A stretch of DNA of 13,303 nt from Bacteroides sp. (GTDB taxonomy: Bacteria; Bacteroidota; Bacteroidia; Bacteroidales; Bacteroidaceae). The notes under the pieces are model-generated. The model saw only the letters and a program-made list of their open reading frames with translations. It was not told where the DNA came from and did no database searches. Of this stretch, positions 7,264 to 13,303 are shown one piece after another. A program made the translations under genes and the position numbers. The stretch lies in contig JASLDF010000112.1 of assembly GCA_030151635.1 (NCBI GenBank), forward strand, positions 1-13,303, given 5' to 3'. Position 1 is the first letter of the stretch, and every line of letters begins with the position of its first letter.

Positions 7264-8913
7264 TTATTTATTTAAATCACAACCAGAGCACTTTGTTTCT
7301 AACGTTTTGAAGAAGTCATTACCCTTATCATCTACCAAAATAAATGCTGGGAAATCTTCTACTTCAATTTTGTAAATTGCTTCCATTCCTAATTCAGGAT
7401 ATTCAATACACTCAATACTCTTGATGTTATTTTGTGCAAGAATAGCAGCAGGACCACCAATACTTCCCAAGTAGAAACCGCCATATTTATGACAAGCATC
7501 AGTTACTTGTTGACTACGATTACCCTTTGCAAGCATAATCATACTACCACCATTCGCTTGGAAAGGATCTACATAAGAGTCCATACGGCCAGCAGTTGTT
7601 GGTCCCATTGAACCACAAGCCATACCTTCTGGTGTTTTAGCAGGTCCAGCATAGTAAATTGGATGATCTTTAATATATTGAGGAAGACCTTCACCCTTGT
7701 CAAGACGCTCTTTCAATTTAGCGTGAGCAATGTCACGACCAACAATGATTGTACCGTTCAAAGACAAACGTGTTGAAACAGGGTATTTAGTTAACTCTTT
7801 CAAGATATCAGCCATAGGTTGATTTAAGTTAATCTTGATTGGGTCACCTTCACCTTGATTCTTGAATTCTTCTGGAATATGTCTAGCAGGATTATCATCT
7901 AGTTTTTCAACCCAGATACCTTCTTTATTAATTTTAGCTTTGATATTTCTATCAGCCGAGCAAGAAACTCCCATTCCAACAGGACAAGAAGCACCATGGC
8001 GAGGCAAGCGAATGATACGAATATCATGTGCTAAGTATTTACCTCCAAACTGTGCACCTAAACCTATTCTTTGAGATTCTTCTAGTACTTGCTTTTCTAA
8101 TTCAATATCACGGAATGCTTGACCACCTTCGTTACCTTTAGTAGGCAATGCATCGTAATATTTAGCAGATGCTAATTTTACGGTCTTCAAGTTCACTTCT
8201 GCCGATGTTCCACCAATTACAAAAGCAATGTGATATGGAGGACAAGCTGCTGTACCCAAAGTTTTGATTTTTTCAATTAAGAAAGGAATCAATTTTTCTG
8301 GATTAAGAAGCGCTTTTGTTTCTTGGTATAAGTATGTTTTATTTGCAGAACCACCACCTTTAGCAATACAAAGGAAATTATATTCATTTCCTTCAACTGA
8401 TAAAAGGTCGATTTGAGCTGGAAGATTACAACGTGTATTCATCTCGTTGTACATATCTAAAGGTACATTTTGAGAATAACGTAAGTTTTCTTCTGTATAT
8501 GTTTTGTAAACACCTTTAGAAAGAGCTTCTTCGTCACCACCACCAGTCCAAACGTTTTGTCCTTTTTTACCTAAGATAATTGCTGTACCTGTATCTTGAC
8601 AAACTGGAAGTTTACCTTTAGCAGATACGTCTGCATTACGTAAGAAAGTTAACGCAACATATTTATCATTTTCGCTAGACTCTGGATCTGACAAGATTTT
8701 AGCTACTTGTTTATTGTGAGCCTCACGAAGAAGGAACGATACGTCACGGAACGCTACATTAGAAAGTACTGTTAATGCTTCTGGTTGAATTTTAAGGATT
8801 TCATTTCCTTCAAAATCACCTGTTGAAACATAGTCTTTAGATACTAGATAATACTCTGTAGTATCTTTTCCCATTGGAAATGGTTTTTGATACTTGAATG
8901 GAGGTGTTGCCAT
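7264..8913 (-). CDS. Fumarate hydratase, class I (iron-sulfur, FumA/FumB type)
   Basis: Reversibly hydrates fumarate to malate using an oxygen-sensitive [4Fe-4S] cluster in the cytoplasm. In anaerobic Bacteroidales it acts in the direction malate to fumarate before fumarate reductase. The 549-residue length matches the single-chain, homodimeric class I enzymes. The three expected cluster cysteines are visible: C105 in KLPVCQDTGTA, C224 in GTAACPPYHIAF and C318 in PVGMGVSCSADRN. These are the same positions as in E. coli FumA. Other family stretches include AKGGGSANKTYLYQ (184-197), GSMGPTTAGRMDSYVDPFQA in the C-terminal domain, and GGFYLGSIGGPAAILAQ. The C-terminus ends in KCSGCDLNK, an extra CxxC pair of unknown meaning. 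The start at 8913 is preceded by an AT-rich leader and a -7 box. The gene lies downstream of hflX on the same strand. Assignment to fumA versus fumB or another name is not meaningful here. Confidence 0.97.
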   Translation of the reverse strand: MATPPFKYQKPFPMGKDTTEYYLVSKDYVSTGDFEGNEILKIQPEALTVLSNVAFRDVSFLLREAHNKQVAKILSDPESSENDKYVALTFLRNADVSAKGKLPVCQDTGTAIILGKKGQNVWTGGGDEEALSKGVYKTYTEENLRYSQNVPLDMYNEMNTRCNLPAQIDLLSVEGNEYNFLCIAKGGGSANKTYLYQETKALLNPEKLIPFLIEKIKTLGTAACPPYHIAFVIGGTSAEVNLKTVKLASAKYYDALPTKGNEGGQAFRDIELEKQVLEESQRIGLGAQFGGKYLAHDIRIIRLPRHGASCPVGMGVSCSADRNIKAKINKEGIWVEKLDDNPARHIPEEFKNQGEGDPIKINLNQPMADILKELTKYPVSTRLSLNGTIIVGRDIAHAKLKERLDKGEGLPQYIKDHPIYYAGPAKTPEGMACGSMGPTTAGRMDSYVDPFQANGGSMIMLAKGNRSQQVTDACHKYGGFYLGSIGGPAAILAQNNIKSIECIEYPELGMEAIYKIEVEDFPAFILVDDKGNDFFKTLETKCSGCDLNK

Positions 8914-8960
8914 AAGATTATATTTTAAAAAATTGAATTATATTTAAAATGTGAGTCTAA

Positions 8961-8968
8961 CAAAATTA
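8961..8968 (-). promoter_or_regulatory. Putative -7 promoter box for fumarase (TAATTTTG)
   Basis: Minus-strand 8968 to 8961 reads TAATTTTG, followed by T, a full match to TAnnTTTG. It lies 48 bases upstream of the fumarase ATG in the 105-base gap after hflX. No -33 box is evident and no terminator hairpin separates it from hflX, so read-through from hflX is also possible. Confidence 0.45.
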
Positions 8969-9018
8969 CAATTTTAAAATCTTAAATCATAAAGATGCTA
9001 GCTAAAATACCCGAGTAA

Positions 9019-10275
9019 TTACTCTTCAGCACCTTCCTCTAACTCATCTGCATCATAAGTAGGATACAAGAAATCATTATAAGGGAAACGTTGAACATGT
9101 AATTCTCTTACACGACGATAAATTTCTTCTTTGAAGCTTTCAATGTTTGTCTTCTCTAAGGCCGAGATGAATAAGCAGTCATCAGATTTTGCCATCCAAG
9201 TACTTTTCAATTCGTCAAGAGTTACATTTTCTCGAGTGGAAGGTGTCAAATCATCCTCATCTTTCTTCACGTATGTAAAGGCATCAATTTTATTGAAGAT
9301 TAAAATTACAGGTTTATCACCCGTATTAATATCAGCAAGTGTCTTACTTACTACATTTATTTGGTCTTCAAAGTTTGGATGAGATACATCAACAACATGA
9401 ATCAACAAGTCGGCTTCACGAACTTCGTCAAGAGTCGATTTAAAAGAGTCAATTAAATCTGTCGGAAGCTTACGAATGAATCCAACTGTATCCGACAATA
9501 AGAAAGGCAAGTTATCTACCACCACTTTACGAACAGTCGTATCAAGAGTAGCAAAAAGCTTATTCTCTGCAAAGACCTCACTTTTAGACAACATATTCAT
9601 GATCGTTGACTTACCAACATTGGTATAACCTACTAAAGCCACACGGATAAGCTGACCTCTATTTTTACGTTGTGTTGCTTTTTGTACATCAATCTCCTTC
9701 AATTGTTTTTTCAACAAAGAAATACGGGTATTGATAATACGTTTATCCATCTCAAGCTGAGTTTCACCTGGTCCACGAAGACCTACAGATCCACCTTTAC
9801 CACCGCCAGCACCACCACCTTGTCTTTCCAAGTGAGTCCATAGACGGGTTAATCGAGGCAACATATATTGATATTGCGCTAATTCTACTTGTGTTTTCGC
9901 ACTAGAAGATTGCGCTCTCATTGCAAAAATATCTAGAATAAGAGAAGTACGATCAAGAATCTTTATTTCAAGTTCTCGTTCAATGTTTCGAATTTGTTTT
10001 GCACTAAGTTCGTCATCAAAGATCACCATCCCCACTTCATGTTCCTTCACATATTCTTTGATTTCACTCAATTTTCCTTTACCTACATAGGTAACCGAAT
10101 TCTGCATATCAAGCCTTTGAGTAAATCTTGAAACGACCTCAACGCCTGCTGTTTCTGCAAGAAATTCAAGTTCATCTAGATACTCCTTAGTAATATGCTC
10201 ATCTTGGAATTGAGTAATCAAACCCACCAATACGGCTGTTTCAGTTTGAACTTCTGATATTACAAAATCTTTCAT
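9019..10275 (-). CDS. hflX: GTPase HflX, ribosome-associated
   Basis: Translational GTPase that binds the large ribosomal subunit and splits stalled or hibernating ribosomes. 418 residues from the ATG at 10275. The N-terminal HflX domain (about 1-165) carries SVTYVGKGKLSEI (60-72) and a glycine-rich loop leading into GLRGPGETQLEMDKR (165-179), diagnostic of HflX. A helical linker follows (180-207). The G domain shows P-loop GYTNVGKST (216-224), the LDTT switch I (244-247), DTVGFIRKLP (262-271), NKID (328-331) and SALE (371-374). The C-terminal tail is acidic (DADELEEGAEE). A TTG nine bases upstream (10284) would add three residues; I prefer the ATG because MKDFVISE resembles the usual family N-terminus. 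It has its own -7 box and lies beyond the susD terminator. All nucleotide-binding motifs are intact, so the protein should be active. Confidence 0.96.
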   Translation of the reverse strand: MKDFVISEVQTETAVLVGLITQFQDEHITKEYLDELEFLAETAGVEVVSRFTQRLDMQNSVTYVGKGKLSEIKEYVKEHEVGMVIFDDELSAKQIRNIERELEIKILDRTSLILDIFAMRAQSSSAKTQVELAQYQYMLPRLTRLWTHLERQGGGAGGGKGGSVGLRGPGETQLEMDKRIINTRISLLKKQLKEIDVQKATQRKNRGQLIRVALVGYTNVGKSTIMNMLSKSEVFAENKLFATLDTTVRKVVVDNLPFLLSDTVGFIRKLPTDLIDSFKSTLDEVREADLLIHVVDVSHPNFEDQINVVSKTLADINTGDKPVILIFNKIDAFTYVKKDEDDLTPSTRENVTLDELKSTWMAKSDDCLFISALEKTNIESFKEEIYRRVRELHVQRFPYNDFLYPTYDADELEEGAEE

Positions 10276-10301
10276 ATATAACAATTAATATTTTTCTAAA
10301 A

Positions 10302-10309
10302 CAAATATA
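10302..10309 (-). promoter_or_regulatory. Putative -7 promoter box for hflX (TATATTTG)
   Basis: Minus-strand 10309 to 10302 is TATATTTG, followed by T, 26 bases before the preferred hflX ATG. It lies just past the susD terminator, where a new promoter is expected. The -33 element is not obvious. Confidence 0.55.
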
Positions 10310-10340
10310 AGAAAAAAGCAGCAAGGCTTATTATATAAAC

Positions 10341-10374
10341 AAAAAAAGTCGCCATCTGTTTGATGGCGACTTTT
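10341..10374 (-). terminator. Intrinsic terminator of the susCD operon
   Basis: AAAAGTCGCCATC (10344-10356) pairs perfectly with GATGGCGACTTTT (10362-10374), 13 pairs around a 5-base loop. On the minus strand the stem runs into seven T residues (complement of 10341-10347). It starts 22 bases beyond the susD stop codon and isolates susCD from hflX. Confidence 0.9.
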
Positions 10375-10396
10375 GTATTATTAATGAACAACTAAT

Positions 10397-12022
10397 TTAT
10401 TTATCAGCGATCACTTGAGCTTCTGGAGTTTGTCCAATTTCATTGTTATCTGCTTGAGAAATATTAGGGTTAGCTTCAATTTCTTTTTGTGGGATTAACC
10501 ACAGTATATTAGGAGCATCAGCAGCAACATTAAAGCGAGCATTTAGAGGGTAATTTGTTTGACCATTTTCAATACGTTGAACTGGTTTTTTAAGACGTTT
10601 TAAGTCAAAATAAGCAAATCCTTCTCCCCATAGTTCAACTCTACGTTGTAACCACACTTCATTTTGGAAATCTTCTATAGACGTAGCTGTTGATTTGTAA
10701 GATTGACCTTCATATCTATATGTATTAAGGAAAGCAGCTAAGGCTGTTTTTCCAGCTTCTAAATTTCCAGCCATAGCCAAAGCTTCAGCTTCAATTAAAT
10801 ACATCTCTTCAACACGCATCATTGGCCAGTCTGAAGCATTGGTAGGGTTACCCACAACATCATTATATGCTCCAAATTTAATATTGGTAAATTCCAAGAA
10901 TTTCTTAGCCGTAGTGTATGGGACATCTTTAATCTTAGGTAGATCATCTGTAAATGGAGATTTTAAATCTTTATCAACCCACCAACCATGTTTTCTAACG
11001 TCAGCTTCATCAATCTTATTCCAAAGGTTTACATTTATTGAACGATATGCTCCAACACCTGTATAACTATTACCAGAGAATGAACATAAATGAGAAGGCC
11101 AGTTAACAATTCCAGAAGTAACGACACGGTTATCTTCAGAAATCACGTTTGCCCACATCCAAGCATTCGAAGCAGATGAGTTAAATGCAGGAACTTTAAC
11201 TTCGTCAATAGAATATGGAGTATAGCCATCTTGAGCCAATTTAGCAGCCGTTGCAGCTTCCGTCCATTTATTCATAACTAAGTAAACTCTAGCTAACAAT
11301 CCATTTGCAACTTGCTCACTCGCATAACCTTTATCCGTTATCTTCTTACCTTTAAGTAATTCAAGACCTTTGTTCAAATCTGCTATGATTACTTCGTAAA
11401 CTTTATCTACAGCAGCTCTACCAGGTACAGCACGCTCGTCACCTTCAGTTAAAATCAAAGGAACAGACGGTTTACTTTCATTACCAACATAAGTAAATTG
11501 GTAAGTTTGAACTAGTTGAAAATAAGAAAACGCTCTATTTACATACCCCTGACCTAAATAAAGTTCAAACAAGGCTTTATCATCTGCATCGACAACCTTT
11601 CCTAATAATGGAGTAATTGCTTTAATAACGTCATTAGAAGAACTGATCACATTATAGTAAAGTCTCCACATCATTTCAGAAGTACTAGAGTTCAAGGTTC
11701 TATCCCTAAAGTTCATCGTTGATCTAAACCAGTTGTAGCCCATGTCTGGAGCTAAAAAGTCTTGACCTGACATTTCTAAAAATTGACATAATGCAGCATA
11801 TCCATAATCTGAGTGATAAGCTGAAGACTCTTCAAGCACATTATACTTAATATAATTTGCTAAAATACCTTTTGTCAGAACCACAATTTTCTCTGGGTCT
11901 TTTGCACTAGTTTCATCCCTTTGGTCTTCTGTCACCATGTCTCCCCCTGGGATGGTATCTAGGCTACAGCTAGATACCACAAATAGGGCTAATAGGGAAA
12001 ATATGTATTTATATTTTTTCAT
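10397..12022 (-). CDS. SusD/RagB family outer-membrane nutrient-binding lipoprotein
   Basis: Surface lipoprotein that caps the SusC barrel and captures oligosaccharides or peptides for import. 541 residues. It has a lipoprotein signal peptide with lipobox VSSC and the lipidated Cys at 19. Family features in order: a helical repeat around GQGYVNRAFSYFQLVQTYQF (157-176); NGLLARVYLVMNKWTEA (240-256); RVEEMYLIEAEALAMAG (403-419); the conserved VWLQRRVELWGEGFAYFDLK (456-475); and the C-terminal WLIPQKEIEANPNISQ (508-523). A tail of 18 residues follows. It lies 12 bases downstream of susC, the standard arrangement, and ends at a terminator. Substrate specificity cannot be read from SusD sequence, and no hydrolase, surface glycan-binding protein or sensor gene is adjacent on the visible side. 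Confidence 0.96.
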   Translation of the reverse strand: MKKYKYIFSLLALFVVSSCSLDTIPGGDMVTEDQRDETSAKDPEKIVVLTKGILANYIKYNVLEESSAYHSDYGYAALCQFLEMSGQDFLAPDMGYNWFRSTMNFRDRTLNSSTSEMMWRLYYNVISSSNDVIKAITPLLGKVVDADDKALFELYLGQGYVNRAFSYFQLVQTYQFTYVGNESKPSVPLILTEGDERAVPGRAAVDKVYEVIIADLNKGLELLKGKKITDKGYASEQVANGLLARVYLVMNKWTEAATAAKLAQDGYTPYSIDEVKVPAFNSSASNAWMWANVISEDNRVVTSGIVNWPSHLCSFSGNSYTGVGAYRSINVNLWNKIDEADVRKHGWWVDKDLKSPFTDDLPKIKDVPYTTAKKFLEFTNIKFGAYNDVVGNPTNASDWPMMRVEEMYLIEAEALAMAGNLEAGKTALAAFLNTYRYEGQSYKSTATSIEDFQNEVWLQRRVELWGEGFAYFDLKRLKKPVQRIENGQTNYPLNARFNVAADAPNILWLIPQKEIEANPNISQADNNEIGQTPEAQVIADK

Positions 12023-12034
12023 ACGATTTCGATA

Positions 12035-13303
12035 TTAAAATGTTAATGTCAAACCTCCAGAAATAGTTCTCATTGGAGAGTAAGAGCTATTATCAGATGA
12101 TAAATAACCTTGACGAGGGTCTAAACCTTTACGTTTAGAAAATAAAGCTACGTTGTCTGCAACAATATATACGCGTAAAGAACCCATACCAATCTTGTTT
12201 AAAGCTTTCTTAGGTACAGTATATCCTAATGTAATATTCTGTAGACTTAAGTAATTTGAGTTAATTAAGAATCTATCAGAAGTAGAATTAGAATAAGAGC
12301 TATTACCAGCTAATGCAGGAACAGAAGTGTTTTTGTTTTCTGGAGTCCAGGCATTTCTAATGTCTTTGTGCCAGTTCATACCAGAGCTTCCACCACCATT
12401 GTGCATGAATCTTTGATATGTATTATCATAAACTTTACCTCCTAGTTGGTAAGCAAATGACATACCAAAGTCAAAATCATAAACTCTCAATGTTGTTCCA
12501 AAACCACCATATACTTTAGGCAAGATATCACCTGTAGCATATTGAGTTGCTTTATTCCAATCATCTGTAGTTTCTTTACCTGTCACTTTACCATTTTCAT
12601 CAACAGTATTTTTATAGTAAAGAGCTCTACCAGTTTCTGAGTCAACACCTGCGTATTTTCTCAAGTACATTTGATATAAAGATTCTTTCTCTCTATAAAT
12701 TCTAGAGCCATCAATAAGTTCACCATTTAAAGACTTATCTAGCTTCAAAATTTTATTTTTGAAGTGAGTCATGTTAAAGTTAATATCCCAAGTAATATTT
12801 CTATCTGTGTAAGCTACAGCTGTAAGATCAATTTCTACACCTCTATTCACCATAGAACCAACGTTCATTGGCAAACTACTATAACCCCATGATAATGGTG
12901 TTGGTTTGTAGTAAAGCATATCTGTAGTTTTACGAGAGAAATACTCAACAGAACCATTTAAACGATTATTCAACAATTCAAAATCAAAGCCTGTATTGAA
13001 ACTTTGAGAAGTTTCCCAAGTGATATCTTTATTTCCTTTATAATCTAAAGCTAGACCAAAGTCCTCATTTTGATTAGTTAATGCATATTGATCTAAATAA
13101 GGATAGTAGTTAGTTACACCGTTTGAATAACGAAGGTCATCATTACCTTGCAAACCATAACTCATTTTAAATTTCAACATGTTAACCCATTTCACATCTT
13201 TCATGAATTCTTCTTGGCTAATCAACCAACCAGCACCTAAAGACCAGAAATTACCCCATCTATTATCTTTGTGGAAACGAGATGAACCATCTCTACGGAA
13301 TGA
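12035..13303 (-). CDS. SusC/RagA family TonB-dependent outer-membrane transporter, C-terminal part
   Basis: TonB-dependent outer-membrane barrel that imports the ligand captured by SusD. Only the last 422 residues are in the window; family members are usually about 1000 residues, so the signal peptide, carboxypeptidase-like domain, plug and first part of the barrel lie outside. The frame is open to the window edge, beginning with FRRDGSSRF, a well-known SusC barrel motif, then RWGNFWSLGAGWLISQEEF. Later come LKFKMSYGLQGNDDLR, ITWETSQSFNTGFDFELLNN, and SLPMNVGSMVNRGVEIDLTA, all typical of the family. The C-terminus ends in an aromatic residue (GGLTLTF), as expected of a last outer-membrane strand recognised by the Bam machinery. 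It is upstream of and probably cotranscribed with susD. An internal TTG at 13225 is not the start, because the coding frame continues upstream of it without a stop. Confidence 0.96.
   Translation of the reverse strand, partial: SFRRDGSSRFHKDNRWGNFWSLGAGWLISQEEFMKDVKWVNMLKFKMSYGLQGNDDLRYSNGVTNYYPYLDQYALTNQNEDFGLALDYKGNKDITWETSQSFNTGFDFELLNNRLNGSVEYFSRKTTDMLYYKPTPLSWGYSSLPMNVGSMVNRGVEIDLTAVAYTDRNITWDINFNMTHFKNKILKLDKSLNGELIDGSRIYREKESLYQMYLRKYAGVDSETGRALYYKNTVDENGKVTGKETTDDWNKATQYATGDILPKVYGGFGTTLRVYDFDFGMSFAYQLGGKVYDNTYQRFMHNGGGSSGMNWHKDIRNAWTPENKNTSVPALAGNSSYSNSTSDRFLINSNYLSLQNITLGYTVPKKALNKIGMGSLRVYIVADNVALFSKRKGLDPRQGYLSSDNSSYSPMRTISGGLTLTF

Noticed and set aside
7862..8074. Plus-strand open frame of 70 codons inside the fumarase gene
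   Set aside because: Antisense to the region encoding a conserved fumarase cluster cysteine; no independent support.
8971..8980. Palindrome ATTTTAAAAT between hflX and fumarase as a terminator
   Set aside because: A/T-only ten-base palindrome with no stable stem or T-run; not a credible terminator.
10276..10284. TTG start for HflX adding three residues
   Set aside because: The ATG at 10275 gives the N-terminus MKDFVISE typical of Bacteroidales HflX; a TTG is less likely with an ATG so close.
13223..13225. TTG as start codon of the SusC gene (396-residue protein)
   Set aside because: The frame is open to the window edge and encodes the SusC motif FRRDGSSRF upstream, so the gene is simply cut by the window, not short.

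Overview
The window is AT-rich chromosomal DNA from a member of the Bacteroidota, most likely the order Bacteroidales. The grounds are a SusC/SusD outer-membrane uptake pair, a SusD lipoprotein with a Bacteroidota-style lipobox, AT-rich leaders without Shine-Dalgarno sequences, and several -7 promoter boxes of the Bacteroidota form TAnnTTTG. Genus and species cannot be fixed from the sequence alone. I see no phage, transposon, CRISPR, tRNA or rRNA signature. Most of the window is ordinary core genome.

Layout: (1) 1-917, minus: NAD malate dehydrogenase (mdh), missing only its extreme C-terminus at the window edge. (2) 918-1104: a divergent promoter region. (3) 1105-1983, plus: a membrane-anchored coiled-coil protein of unknown function, followed by a strong hairpin (2011-2047). 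(4) 2082-7022, plus: a tight four-gene efflux operon encoding a TolC-like outer-membrane factor, an HlyD/YbhG-like adaptor and two ABC-2 type permeases. It closes with an intrinsic terminator. (5) 7080-7213: a short gene-free spacer between two convergent terminators. (6) 7264-8913, minus: class I iron-sulfur fumarase. (7) 9019-10275, minus: HflX ribosome-associated GTPase. (8) 10397-13303, minus: SusD then the C-terminal 422 residues of SusC. Transcription runs susC to susD and ends at a terminator (10341-10374).

How the genes work together: the efflux operon should build a tripartite pump spanning both membranes, but no ATP-binding subunit is encoded beside it, so energy coupling is an open question. 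MDH and fumarase catalyse consecutive steps (oxaloacetate-malate-fumarate), used by Bacteroidales mainly in the reductive branch to succinate. They lie on the same strand but are separated by the efflux block. SusC/SusD form a TonB-dependent nutrient importer; no degradative enzyme follows susD, so its substrate cannot be inferred here. HflX and fumarase may be partly cotranscribed, because I see no terminator between them, although fumarase also has its own -7 box.

I found no clearly new biological system. The best leads are the pump without an ATPase, the unusually long first extracellular loop of its TolC-like protein, the uncharacterised coiled-coil protein, and the hairpin separating that gene from the pump operon.
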